Assembly: GCF_009905375.1 (NCBI RefSeq)
Contig: NW_027417172.1
Location: 62,001 to 126,000, forward strand
Direction: 5' to 3'
Source: Apium graveolens
Lineage: Eukaryota; Streptophyta; Magnoliopsida; Apiales; Apiaceae
Length of the DNA: 64,000 nt
Shown here: positions 1 to 10,392 of the stretch, piece after piece
Numbering within the stretch: position 1 is the stretch's first letter
Layout of the letters: each line of letters starts with the position of its first letter
Position numbers and translations under genes: made by a program
The notes under the pieces: model-generated
Seen by the model: the letters and a program-made list of their open reading frames with translations, nothing else
Databases searched by the model: none
Told to the model about the DNA's origin: nothing

Positions 1-57
1 TTTGATTGTATTCTACACTGTATTCAACCCCCTTCTACAGTGTTGTGTGACCTAACA
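1..57 (+). repeat. Terminal end of a SIRE-like copia LTR cut by the window edge
   Basis: The first bases match the end region of the SIRE-like LTRs at 18158-19164 and 58238-59262, which have a landmark where 'acagaagggg..gttgaatg' lies close to the LTR terminus. Here the landmark reads in the opposite direction (ttcaacccccttctacag, 23-40), so this LTR is on the plus strand and ends with CCTAACA at 51-57. No tRNA-Met primer site follows, so it is a 3' LTR or a solo LTR. Assignment is by similarity to the other two elements only. Confidence 0.5.
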
Positions 58-976
58 AACTGCCTTCCCGGAACTTCCTGGCCATTTGGGCCTAATAAAT
101 AGTGTTGGACCGGCGCTACTCGGCCACTCACGCCAATTCCTAGTTCGAATAAAATTCATGACCCTGAAACGTAAAGCTCGCCTCCCTTTTCCCCAAGTAG
201 AGACTTGTTGATAGGACTCCACCAAGAAGTCGTATCTAGTTGGAAAGGGGAATCTCACCAATATTTCCCAAGCGATGAGTGTTAAAGGATTAAACTTATT
301 TTATGGCTTACTTCCCGAATATTGGGTAAGTAATCAAAAACTCTTTTTCTTTATATATTCAGCAACTTTGTTGCGAATATAAAATACACCAATGAGCACG
401 ACCCCCATATTTTGAGTGAGTATTAAATCCCCTTCGTAAAGAAAGATTCAAATTTAAAAATGGGGTTTGGGATCCTCTCATTACTTTTAAGACTATCTGA
501 TAAAGTTCGAAAATATTTTTTGACAATATTTAAGGTAAACAAGTGATTAAATAACCAAGTGATTAAATCTTAACAAATAAACAAATATGATTATGATCTA
601 GCTCAAAAGCAATCCTATAAGACTTGTGAATAAATTTTTGTTTCTGGGAATACAAATCAATTCATTAGGACTTAAACAACCCTCTATTCGACATCACAAC
701 ACTCAAATTAACATCAAATTATCAATCAGAAATAACTCAACCTAAGGGATCATGTTATATGTATGCACATGCAACTATATGAACTCACATAAAAATACAA
801 AAAAATATGTCCTATATGAACAATCGTGCAAAAATATGAATGAAATACAACTAAACATGCAACATGACTCTATATGAATCTATACGGACACACACAAACT
901 AATCCTTACATTATCACCCCAAACTTAAAATTTTCAATGTCCTCATTGAAGGTAATAATAAGGATTTCAGGCATAC
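58..976 (-). other. Athila 3' noncoding tail and probable 3' LTR sequence, borders not resolved
   Basis: No gene is supported here. Around 915-950 the minus strand reads TTTTAAGTTTGGGGTGATAA, a motif I associate with the region 3' of the last Athila ORF. Left of it the DNA is AT-rich, with a G-rich stretch near 460-490. A 69-codon open frame at 52-261 on the minus strand has no recognisable similarity and is probably chance. The LTR start could not be located because no second copy is in the window to compare. Confidence 0.4.
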
Positions 977-2193
977 CTAGTCCTTAGAAAGATCACCCTC
1001 CTCGAGTGGAGTATCAGGTGGCGGATACACAGAATCAACACCAAATACCGGCCAATCAACCTCAACACCAGTGGTTCGGAAAGCAGTGTCCAAAGCCTAT
1101 GTCAAGTCTCCCGCAAAATGATGGTGCATGTCGTGTATCGCATCCATGCGTCTGGCCAATATTCTGAACTGTGCATCATCAAGCCCAGATTCATCCCCCG
1201 CCTCTTGCTGAACACGCGGAGAACTAGCCTCTCCATGAGCGGCTCCCCAAGTTGCACGCCTAGCCGGAGAAGAACCACCAAAATAAGTATGATCGGCTAG
1301 CTGGCCTCCTGGAAGATGGTCATAAGTGTAACCCAAACCCTTCTCATCGGCTTTTTCACGATACCATTCCTGCATGACTGAGATCGTCGAGCTATCAATA
1401 GGAGCGCTCAGCATCTGCAACTGCTCTAACTTGGACCAACGAACACCAAGCGAAACACAAAGCTTCATTGCAATAAAGGCATGAGGAATCGCCCCCAATG
1501 TCTTGCTTTACAGAAACCGCAGCATATTCTGATATATCACCTGGCCGAGATCCACATACTCCTCATTCAAGATCCCCCAAAGTAGAATAACACGATCAAC
1601 AATAACATCATGCTAATACGAAGAAGGCATAATATTGGCACACACAAAAGCATTCCAAGCCCACGCATACCTATTCATACATGCAGCCGGAAAAGTGAGC
1701 GGCTCATTCGTGCCCTTCTTGCACTTCTACTGTGTTCCGGGAACACACAACTCAGCCACATTCTAATCAAGATCCAATTCATCCCTAGACTTGTTCACCA
1801 AGTCCTCTTGCGTCGGCTTTCTCGCGGGTTGATTAATGACCCGACGAATAGCCACGGGATGATAATCCACCGTCAACCCACGAATCACAGAAAACCCATT
1901 ACTGTCCGCTTTAGCATTCGCGTAAAACTTCCAAACAATGCTCATTGGGACAACAGCAGGTACCTCACAGAAAGTCTGCCAACCCATCTCCGTAATCATC
2001 TCCAAGAGCTTTCTATCCTTCGTCGTGGGTAATAAACCCTCTCCTTCACAATTGATTTGGACATCAATCTCGCAAACTCAGCCTGGGCCTCCGGAGAAGA
2101 AAATCTAGCCACCACGCCACCAACACTTGAATCCTCGGTAGACGAGGGACTAGAGCTGCTACTCATCACGACTCTCGATCTTTTGGGTACCAT
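977..2193 (-). pseudogene. Athila post-pol ORF, 'putative plant transposon protein' (Transposase_32-like), broken
   Basis: Function is unknown; proteins of this family occur downstream of pol in Athila-type elements and are often filed as putative plant transposon proteins (Pfam Transposase_32). The frame starts at ATG 2193 with an S-rich leader, then FSSPEAQAEFARLMSKSIVK. After a frameshift near 2000 it continues with the conserved blocks W-K-F-Y-A-N, IRGLTVDYHPVAIRRVI, VILLWGILNEEYVDLGQVIY and LGAIPHAFIAMKLCV, ending in an acidic tail with stop at 977. At least one frameshift and several in-frame stops (for example near 1750, 1620 and 1510) make it a pseudogene. A TATA-like run lies about 100 bp upstream, so it may once have had its own promoter. 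Family assignment is from remembered motifs, not a search. Confidence 0.7.
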
Positions 2194-2287
2194 TGCAAGA
2201 GTAATAGAAATTTTGTGTGTATGTAGTGTATAAGAGAAGCTAGGGTTTTGAAATTGAAAGATATGTGATAGAGATGCATGTAGGATG

Positions 2288-2298
2288 TATATATATAC
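2288..2298 (-). promoter_or_regulatory. TATA-like run upstream of the Athila post-pol ORF
   Basis: The minus strand reads GTATATATATA here, about 95-105 bp before the ATG at 2193, with a short AT-rich leader and an ATG context of TTGCAATGG. This spacing fits a plant core promoter. A TA run of this length can also occur by chance. Confidence 0.35.
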
Positions 2299-2419
2299 GG
2301 TAGAGATGGGGTGGGGTTGGGAGTGTTTAGGAATATGAATTAGGGTATAAAAAGGGTTAAAAATGGATTGGGTTTGTTTTTATTTTGAATTTTCTATTTT
2401 TTTCCTTCTTTTTTTTCTT

Positions 2420-2510
2420 CTGGACATGTCGCACGGCCGCCCCGCTCTCCCGCGCGGGGGCACCGTGTTTCTGCCATTTCCGCGCGGGCGCGCTGGGCTT
2501 CTGGAAAATT
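2420..2510. other. GC-rich palindromic island between Athila integrase and post-pol ORF
   Basis: In otherwise AT-rich DNA this stretch holds near-palindromic CG-rich words: ctcccgcgcggggg (about 2447-2460) and ttccgcgcgggcgcgc (about 2478-2493). They could form hairpins and are dense in CpG. The 74-76 codon open frames crossing it on both strands are low-complexity and not supported as genes. The rest of 2194-2624 shows nothing else recognisable. Confidence 0.5.
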
Positions 2511-2624
2511 GATTTTTTTTTCTGCTTGCATTTTTTTTCTTTATCGATGCTACTATACAATAAATATGGGTTTCCTCCCATGAAGCGCTTAGTTTACGTC
2601 ACTAGCTTGACGTGAAACTTCGAA

Positions 2625-3821
2625 TCAAGTTGTCGAAAGAACGACGCTCACCACCTCGCGGTTCGCCGTATCTCCATAGTAATGCTTCAATCTCTTCCCA
2701 TTCACCTTGAACGCTTGATCCAGATGCGTATCAAAAATCTCCACAACTCCATGTGGAAACACAGTTCTGACCGTGAATGGCCCTGACCACCTCGACTTAA
2801 GTTTTCCCGGAAACAGTCGGAGATGAGAGTTGTATTATAGAAATTTCTAAATTGGCACAAAAGATTTGCAAACTAATCTCTTATCATGCCATATCTTGAC
2901 TTTCTCCTTGTTCACTTTGTTATTCTCCTAAGCCTGTAGTCGAAACTCCTCGAGTTCATTTGGTTGAAGCATTTTTTTCTCTCCAGCAGCTTCCATGTCA
3001 AGATTTAGCTTCTTCAAAGCCCAATATGCTTTATGCTCTATCTCCGTAGGCAAATGACACGCCTTCCCATATACCAACTGGAAAGGAGACATACCCAGAG
3101 GAGTCTTGAATGCTATTTTATATGCTTAAACCGCTTTATCTAGCTTCAAGGACCAGTATTTTCTTGATAGACTCACCACCTTCTCCAAGATACGTTTAAT
3201 CTCCCGATTAGACACTTCAGCTTGCCCATTAGTTTGAGGATGGTAAGCTGTGTCAATACGATGATTCACGTGATACTTTTCCATCAATGCAGTGAACTTG
3301 CGATTGCAGAAATGCAATCCCGCATCACTGATTATGACTCTTGGAGTACCGAACCGCGTGAATATCTGCTTATGAAGGAAGTTAATCACCACCTTAGCAT
3401 CATTGGTTGGTAACGCTTTAACCTCGACCTATTTGGACACATAATTAACCGCCAACAGAATAAACTGATTGTTGCAGGATGAGACAAATGGCCCCATGAA
3501 GTCGATTCCCCAAACATCGAAAATCTCAACTCCGAGCATCACATTAAGAGGCATCTCGTCTCTCTTGGATATATTACCAACTCATTGGCAGCGATGACAT
3601 CCCGAAACGAACTGATGAGAATCCTTAAACAAAGTAGGCCAGAAGAATCCTGCTTGAAGAATACGAGCAATTGTCTTCTCTCCACCATAATGTCCACCAT
3701 ACACAGTAGAATGGCAATCGCGCAAGATTCCCTCTGTCTCACTATACAAAATGCATCGTCTGATAATCTGGTCAGCTCCCTGGCTAAATAAGAAAGGTTC
3801 ATCCCATCGATACCACTTCAC
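2625..3821 (-). pseudogene. Athila integrase domain, broken
   Basis: This part of pol would insert the cDNA into the genome. The N-terminal zinc-binding segment (H-x-H...C-H-R-C, ending FVSGCHRCQ) is at 3821-3582. The core follows at 3413-3126 with a catalytic-Asp-type segment IISDAGLHF and the NGQAEVSNREIK block holding the last acidic residue. The C-terminal part ([14 protein letters not shown] ... SRWSGPFTV) runs to a stop at 2625. Several in-frame stops, for example before 3126 and near 2925 and 2850, interrupt it. The order RT, RNase H, integrase confirms Ty3/gypsy. Confidence 0.85.
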
Positions 3822-4021
3822 CTCATGTAGAAACTTCTTCCTTTGAGCATAAGAGAGTTATGGGGGAATAACATTACTCATAAGATAGTTCACAATATTT
3901 GCAAACCATGGTTCTTCTTCTTGCACCCAAAAAGTTGCTCATCCGGAAAAGATTCATTGATCAATGTCTTATCCTCCGAAGTTTTACCTTGATCTTCTAA
4001 GCGTGATAGATGACCCGCTAC

Positions 4022-5436
4022 TTAATTTTCTGTACCTTTTATGTCCTTGATTCCCAGCTCGAATTCCTGAAGTAAGAGAATCCATTGAATCAACCGAGGT
4101 TTTGAATATTTCTTCAAGACCAAATATCGAATAGCCGCATGATCAGTGTAGACTGTCACCATTGTCCCAAGCAAATAAGATCGAAATTTCTCAAAACCAT
4201 AGACAATTGCCAGCAACTCCTTCTCTGTAGTAGTGTAATTCAGATGAGCACCATTAAGAGTTTTACTAGCATAGTAAACCACATGGAAAATGTTCTGCTT
4301 CCTCTGGTCAAGAACTGCTCCAACTACATAGTCACTGGCATCACATATCATCTCGAAGGGCTCATTCCAATCAGGTGCAGTAATCACAGGCGCCGTAGTC
4401 AAACTCTTTTTCAAGCTTTCAAAAGCAGCTAGACATTCTTCATCAAATTTGAAGGGAATATGCTTTCCCAGCAAATTGCACAAAGGCTTAGAGATTTTGG
4501 AGAAATCTTTGATGAATCGCCGATAAAAACCAGCATGACCAAGAAAACTGCGGACTCCTTTAACTGGATTGGCGGAGGAAGATTTTCAATGACCCCTACC
4601 TTGGCCTTATCCACTTCAAGACCCTTACTAGATACCCTGTGCCCAAGAATGATACCGTGTTGCACCATGAAGTGACATGTTTCCCAATTGAGCACCAGGT
4701 TGGTCTCAATACTTCTTTTCAGCACCAACCCAAGATTGTGCAAACATTCATCATAAGAAGTACCGAACACGGAAAAGTCATCCATGAACACCTCCACATT
4801 AGTGCCAATAATATCTGAGAAAATGGCCATCATGCATCTCTAAAAAGTAGCAGGCGCACCACAAAGTCCGAAAGAGACTCGACGGAAAGTGAACGTGCCA
4901 AATAGACAAGTAAATATGGTCTTCTCTTGATCTTATGGAGCAATGCAAATCTGATTATATCCTGAATATCCATCTAGAAGATAATAATACTCATGACCAG
5001 CCAACCTGTCAAGCATCTGATCAATGAATGAAAGTGGGAAGTGATCTTTTCTTGTGGCTTTATTCAGCTTTTGATAATCCATGCATACTCTCCATCTTGT
5101 AATTGTCCGAGTAGGGATGAGCTCATTCTTCTCATTAGCTATAACGGTAATGCTTCCTTTTTTAGGCACACACTGCACCGGGCTCATGATTCATGCATCT
5201 AGCCATTTAAGAATTTATTTCTTCACAACCTCCTTCATCATAGGATTTAGCCTCATTTGTTGCTCCACAGTTGGCTTGCTTCCTTCCTCAAGCAGAATTT
5301 TATGCATGCAGTAAGAAGGGCCGATTCCCTTAATATCTGCTATAGTCCATCCAATTGCTGATTTAAACTCTCTCAGAATTCTCAAGAGCTTGTCTTCATC
5401 ACTTACTGAAAGGTCAGATGCAATAATAACAGGCAA
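4022..5436 (-). pseudogene. Athila reverse transcriptase and RNase H, broken
   Basis: Reverse transcriptase blocks are readable in order on the minus strand: MSPVQCVPKKG, WRVCMDYQKLNKATRKDHFP (about 5187-5030), YYLLDGYSGYNQI (about 4990), and the catalytic motif as VFMDDFSVFG (about 4780), a Y-to-F variant of YxDD that is common in Ty3/gypsy. RNase H follows with [31 protein letters not shown] and [11 protein letters not shown] (4483-4022). Stops near 5190, 4935 and 4835 and a frame change near 4560-4480 disable it. Stretches 3822-4021 and 5437-5979 are the poorly conserved joining parts of the same polyprotein. Confidence 0.88.
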
Positions 5437-5979
5437 AGTAGATGCATCACCAAAAATGCATACCTCAAGTGATCAGGCAGTGGTTTGAGCTCAAGTGTAG
5501 GAGCTTCTTCAATAGATGGTTTGAGACGCTTTGGAGAATTTTTTAGCTCTTCCAATCCAAGAGATTCGAACGGAAAGTCCAACTTCCTCTTCTATGGGAA
5601 TGCATTCAAATACTGCATCTGCTCTTCCCCTTCTTCATCTTCACTATCAAAATCCCATATTAAGGCTATTTCTAAGGCGTCAGTCCTTAGCAAGTGATCA
5701 AGCTCCGAAGTCACTACGGAGTCGACCAGCTCTACTTTAAAGCACTCCTCTCCATCATTAGGGAATTTCATTACATTGAAGACATTGAACGTGGCATCCT
5801 GACCCTAAACTCTCATGGTTAGTTCACCCTTTTGCACATCGATTAGAGTTCGGCCCGTAGCTAAGAATGCTCTTCCCATGATAATGGGAATCTTCTTATC
5901 TTCCTCAAAGTCTAGAATGACAAAATCAGCAGGGAAGATGAGTTTATCCACCTTAACCCAATAAATCATCCACTACATA

Positions 5980-6348
5980 TCACGGATAAGTGATGGAATG
6001 GTTAGTTAGTTGTAAAGACATGTTCACAGGTTTTGGATCAGGTAGACCATGTTTCTTGAAAACGGACAAGGGCATCAGATTGATGCTTGCTCCAAAGTCA
6101 CACAAACACTTGTCGAACGACCTATTGCCAATGGTGTAAGGTATCGTGAAGCATCCTGGATCTTTAAGCTTAGGAGGTAGTTTCTGATGCAGCACAGCAC
6201 TGCACTCTTCCGTTAGAGCAACGGTTTCCAACTCCTTAAGTTTTAGCTTTCGAGATAAAATATCCTTCATGAACTTAGAATAGCTCGGCATCTGTTCTAG
6301 AGCTTCAGGAAAAGGTATGTTAATGTGCAACTTCTTGAAAACCTCCAA
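5980..6348 (-). pseudogene. Athila aspartic protease region
   Basis: This segment would process the Gag-Pol polyprotein. It holds FTIPYTIGNRSFDKCLCDFG followed by ASINLMPLSVFKKHGL, the retroviral-type aspartic protease site in its Athila form (D-x-G-A-S-x-N-L-M-P). The Asp is present. The upstream flank LELETVALTEECSAVL-type linker and the context between gag and RT fit. The frame closes at both ends, so it is only a fragment of the polyprotein. Confidence 0.75.
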
Positions 6349-6453
6349 AAATTTGGCAAATTGCTTATCAAACTTCTGCTTCTGAAGTCTTTTAAGATAT
6401 GGCGGAGGTGGGTAGACCTATTTATCCCCTGTATTACCCTTAGGAGGATTGCT

Positions 6454-7748
6454 TTAAATAGCTTTCTTCTTCGATTCCACCTCGATATCCTTCTGCATAA
6501 CTTTTTCAGCTATAATCTCATTTTCTGGAATTAGCAAAGGTGCAAATGCACATGCATTCTGAACATAATTTTCAGAATCTTCGTCTTGCTGAAATTGGGG
6601 GCTCGTGACCTTTCCAGACCTCAATGTGATTGCCTTCAACTGCTCCTTGACTTCCCTCTTGCCTAGATTAGCTTCGGTATCACTAGAAAGAGTTCTCAGT
6701 TGACGGTTCAACAAAGTATTGGCAATTTGCCCTATTTGATTCTCCAGAGTTTTGATAGAAACCGTTTGGCTTTTGCACATCAGTCTCAACTCCTCCAATT
6801 TAGATTTTTCATTAGTAGATTGATCGGCACTTTCATGCAGTTGTTGTTAAAGTTGGAGTTGTTGTCTTAGTGCATACTGTTGTTGAAAACCAGGAGGGTT
6901 GAATTGATTTGCTCCAAACTGCTGATAAGGCTGTTGCATACCCTGATTATTGCTCCAACTGAAGTTAGGATGGTTACGGTTGTTAGGATGATAAGTGGCA
7001 GGAACTGGTTGTTGCGACCTCTGAAAGTTGCTCACAAACTAAGTTGACTCACTAGAAATAGCACATTGCTCCATTTTGTGCGCACCTGCATAAAGCTCAC
7101 AAACACTTGTTATATGATTAACTCCATAGTTAGCTAAACAAACCACTTTCATCATTAACGCCTTTAGCTGAGCAGCTATAGTCCTAGTTGTATCCACCTC
7201 CAGAATTCCTGCTACTTTGCCTTGAGGTAGTCTCTGAGTGGGGTTCTGATATTCATTAGCAGCCATAAATTCAATTAGTTCATAAGCTTCATCATAGCTC
7301 TTAGCCCATAAGGCTTCACCTGATGTTACATCGAGCATGGGTCTGGACTGCGCTCCCAAACCATTATAAAAGCAATTGATGATCATCCAATCAGGCATGC
7401 CATGATGAGGACACTTCCTAAGCATCTCCTTGTAGCGCTCCCAAGCCTCACACAAAGATTCTCCCGATTGCTGGGCAAATTGAGTAAGAATGTTCCTGAT
7501 TGCAGCTGTCTTCGCCATAGGGAAGAATTTAGTAAGAAACTTCTGAGCAAGATCCTCCCAAGTAGTGATGGATGCTGGTAGAGAATGCAACCAGCACTTA
7601 GCTTTATCCCTTAGAGAGAATGGGAAAAGCCTCAGCTTCACAGCATCTTTAGAAACATTGTTGAACTTCAAAGTGTTGTAGATCTCGATGAAATCTCAAA
7701 TGTGCATGTTGGGATCTTCCGTTGAGAACCCCCAAACTAGACTGAATT
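6454..7748 (-). pseudogene. Athila gag, 5'-truncated
   Basis: Gag would form the virus-like particle. The retrotrans_gag-type block reads KLRLFPFSLRDKAKCWLHSL, then WEDLAQKFLTKFFP and ESLCEAWERYKEMLRKCPHHG (7671-7039). A Q/N-rich segment (7035-6847) follows, then a linker with KSQTVSIKTLENQIGQIA and VKEQLKAITLRSGKV. A stop replaces an Arg-type codon just before DFIEIYNTLKF (near 7695), and stops near 7037 and 6845 split the rest. Upstream the frame can be followed only to about 7748, where a chromovirus LTR begins. Positions 6438-7170 were copied into 9619-10346. Confidence 0.88.
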
Positions 7749-7749
7749 C

Positions 7750-8575
7750 TGCACTTCTAGGAATGGATTTTGAATCTTAAACTTCTAGGATAACAAATTT
7801 TGATCATCAATAAGCAATGAAGTTTATCTTGTAATTTATGATGGACTAGAGCTTGGAGTTTGAGTTTTCATTCTTTGTTTCTTAAAAAGGGGCCGAGAGC
7901 TTTGAGAGAAATGGGGTGGGAGAAGGTTTGTTTGCTTGGCTTGTCTTGGTAAGTGTGAGAGAAATGCTTGGTTGTTAATTAATCAAGTGGTTTTCTTGGC
8001 TAAATATCATGATTTTACTTTAATCAATTGCTTATGTCACCTTGCTTGCATCACTTCCTTGCCACATGTTACAATCTTATGGTGTGATGATGTCACCATG
8101 TTTTAATACACTTGGTTATTTCTAATTGCTTGGTTAATCTCTCTTGCCACTTGCCTAGGCTTGTTCCTTGATCGTTTATTTGTTTTACGGCTCGTTTAAC
8201 TCTCATTCTCGTTGATCGTTTGAGGGAACATATCTGTGATCTTATTGTTAGGGTTTCCCTAAAACCTGCTCAATATATTTTATTCCTTTACTCATCCTCC
8301 TTTAATACCGTTGGATTTAATTCCGTCAATCTTAATGCTTTATACTTAATTCCTTCGGTGTCTGGTGGATTTTTGGGAAAAATCAAAGTGTTCATTTTCG
8401 AAATCTGACGACCTTTACATACACTCAAATTCATTACACAATACTAATATGTACTCAGAATTTTCATAACATGACTTCTTCATATGGTCGCCTGATAATA
8501 TTTCATAATAAGCAAAATCAGCAAAATTTACTATTCATCAAGGTTCAAATAGTTACAAAAACTGGGGTTATTACA
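7750..8575 (-). repeat. Chromovirus LTR 'a', 3' LTR truncated at its distal end
   Basis: On the minus strand it starts TGTAATAACCCC at 8575, right after a purine tract and the end of a chromodomain coding region, as expected for a 3' LTR of a chromovirus. The same sequence, same orientation, occurs at 42332-43280 (for example the shared 'aatggattttgaa' and 'gagagctttgagagaaatgggg' stretches). Similarity to that copy ends at about 7750, where Athila gag begins, so the distal part is lost. Confidence 0.75.
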
Positions 8576-8593
8576 GTCTTACCTCCTTAAAAG
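8576..8593 (-). other. Polypurine tract of the chromovirus
   Basis: The minus strand reads CTTTTAAGGAGGTAAGAC directly before the LTR start TGTAATAACCCC. Position, purine content and the upstream pol end fit a plus-strand primer. A related tract GGTAAGAGGT precedes the second LTR copy at 43280. Confidence 0.65.
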
Positions 8594-8607
8594 AATTCGC
8601 CCCAGGA

Positions 8608-8724
8608 TCAGATAGAAAACAAATGGGGATACTTTTCTAGCATTGCCCTTTCTAGTTCCCAAATCGATTCTTCCACATTATGTTTCTTCCACAAGACTCT
8701 GACTAGCTTAATAACCTTCAAATT
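8608..8724 (-). pseudogene. Chromodomain end of a chromovirus integrase, about 38-codon remnant
   Basis: The minus strand encodes KVIKLVRVLWKKHNVEESIW then ELERAMLEKYPHLFSI and a TGA stop at 8608-8610. This is the standard end of a plant chromovirus integrase: VLW.....EEATWE..D.M...YPHLF. The chromodomain targets integration to histone-marked chromatin. Upstream (beyond 8724) the frame meets a stop and unrelated sequence, so only the tail of pol survives. It is too short to appear as an ordinary long open frame. Confidence 0.82.
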
Positions 8725-9018
8725 TTACAAACAAACAGGGGTAGTGTAAAATCGGGCATTACGACAGCTATAAACGAATGATTTCCAATTTACGAAACAT
8801 CACCAAATCAATCCAACCACAACCCAATCATCAACCACAATCAAAACAACATACTTAACTATACTAACATGTTGAAATTTGTCCAAAAACTCATCACAAT
8901 CTTGACCACCAACCAACCAATCAATATCTCATTTTGGTCATCTAAAACATACAAACTACAATATCCATTCCAAACTTTCAAAACAACACAAGTTCATACA
9001 ATAAAATCAAAGAGTTGA
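8725..9018 (-). repeat. Possible distal part of chromovirus LTR a' (other half at 42332-43280)
   Basis: No gene. The sequence is LTR-like: the minus strand carries 'gtcgtaatgcccgattttac' near 8740-8765, and its downstream part resembles the analogous region of LTR b. It abuts the terminus TGTAACGCC of LTR b at 9019 and ends with GTTGA, close to GTGGA on the other side of LTR b at 42327-42331. I infer that LTR b inserted into one LTR, separating 42332-43280 from this piece. Alignment is needed to prove it. Confidence 0.4.
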
Positions 9019-9618
9019 TGTAACGCCCCCAAATCCGGGGTCAGGAATCTGGGTTGTCACGCAATCCTTCAATCATTTATAACCTCTATTGACTCAATAA
9101 TCCAATACTTCCATATTACAGACCCCAATCTCACACACACAAGTTATAGCCTTAGAAATGATGTACAAAATGTAACATATGTTATTATAACTCAAATGTA
9201 CTTTAAAAGATCTCGAACTATTATTCGTAACCTCTACATGAAGTTACAATAATCTTATAATTATCTAAAACCTATCTAAATGATCTGGCTTTCCTGAAGC
9301 AATGCTGCCAGGACTTCTTCTCACAGTTGTCGATGACTAAGTCTCACATCGGCATGCCGATTATCTGTTGTGTTGTGATATTTAAAAGAAAGCAAGAGTG
9401 AGCAATAACGCTCAACCATAATGTATAAAATAGTGTAAAAGTAATTGTTAAAATAATAATTTATCGTATAATAGGACGATTTAAAAACTTGGTAGGTATA
9501 CACCTTTTTCTCTTTAAATCAAATCAAATATTATATATATATATATTAAAATATCTTAACAAATACTCTCAATAGTATTATATACTCAAGAGAATTACTT
9601 TCTTGGTGTTATACACCT

Positions 9619-10346
9619 CTTAGGAGGATTGCTTTAAACAGCTTTCTTCTTCGATTCCACCTCGACATCCTTTGGCATAACTTTTTCAGCTACAATCTCA
9701 TTTTCTGAAATTAGCAAAGGTGCAGATGCACCTGCATTCTGAACATAATTTTCAGAATCTTCGTCTTGCTGAAATTGGGGGCTCGTGACCTTTCCAGACC
9801 TCAATGTGATTGCCTTCAACTGCTCCTTGACTTCCCTCTTGCCTAGATTAGCTTCGGTATCACTAGAAGGAGTTCTCGGTTGACGGTTCAACAAAGTATT
9901 GGCAATTTGCCCTATTTGATTCTCCAGAGTTTTGATAGAAATTGCTTGGCATTTGCACATCAGTCTCAACTCCTCCAATTTAGATTTTTCATTAGTAGAT
10001 TGACCGGCACTTCCATGCAGTTGTTGTTGAAGTTGGAGTTGTTGTCTTAGTGCATACTGTTGTTGAAAACCAGGAGGGTTGAATTGATTTGCTCCAAACT
10101 GCTGATAAGGCTGTTGCATACCCTGATTATTGCTCCAGCTGAAGTTAGGATGGTTGCGGTTGTTAGGATGATAAGTGGCAGGAACTGGTTGCTGCGACTT
10201 CTGAAAGTTACAAACTAAGCTGACTCACTAGAAATAGCACACTGCTCCATTTTGTGTGCACCTGCATAAAGCTCACAAAGACTTGTTATATGATTAACTC
10301 CATAGTTAGCTAAACAAACCACTTTCATCATTAATGCCTTTAGCTA
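9619..10346 (-). pseudogene. Captured fragment of Athila gag
   Basis: This is a near copy of 6438-7170 in the same orientation, covering the Q-rich part and the linker with ISIKTLENQIGQIANTLLNR. An open frame of 161 codons (10119-9634) survives, whereas the source copy has stops (for example near 6845). There is no neighbouring Athila sequence on either side, so a piece of about 730 bp was inserted into LTR b, not a whole element. The right end carries three direct repeats of agctaaacaaaccactttca, two of them extra (see separate entry). Confidence 0.85.
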
Positions 10347-10392
10347 AACAAACCACTTTCATCATAAATTAGCTAAACAAACCACTTTCATA
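10308..10392. repeat. Three direct repeats of a 20-bp word at the capture junction
   Basis: The word agctaaacaaaccactttca occurs at about 10308, 10341 and 10371. The first is in its native place in the captured gag; the other two follow where the homology to gag stops. This looks like templated filler from end-joining repair. Confidence 0.8.

Larger units (their letters stand above)
58..7749 (-). mobile_element. Athila-lineage Ty3/gypsy retrotransposon, 5'-truncated and decayed
   Basis: Read on the minus strand the order is gag (7748-6454), protease (about 6348-5980), reverse transcriptase and RNase H (5436-4022), integrase (3821-2625), then an extra ORF (2193-977) and a noncoding tail. A gag of this type (RLFPFSLRDKAKCWL) plus an extra ORF after pol is characteristic of Athila/Calypso-type elements. 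The 5' LTR, primer site and gag start are missing: Athila sequence stops abruptly near 7749 against a chromovirus LTR. Several stops and frameshifts break every gene, so the copy is dead. A 3' LTR should lie on the left, but I could not fix its borders. Confidence 0.85.

Noticed and set aside
2357..2615. 74-76 codon open frames on both strands
   Set aside because: Built from T/A runs and the GC-rich palindromic island; no homology recognised.
4139..4675. Plus-strand open frames of 71-97 codons over the Athila RT
   Set aside because: Antisense shadows of conserved RT/RNase H codons.
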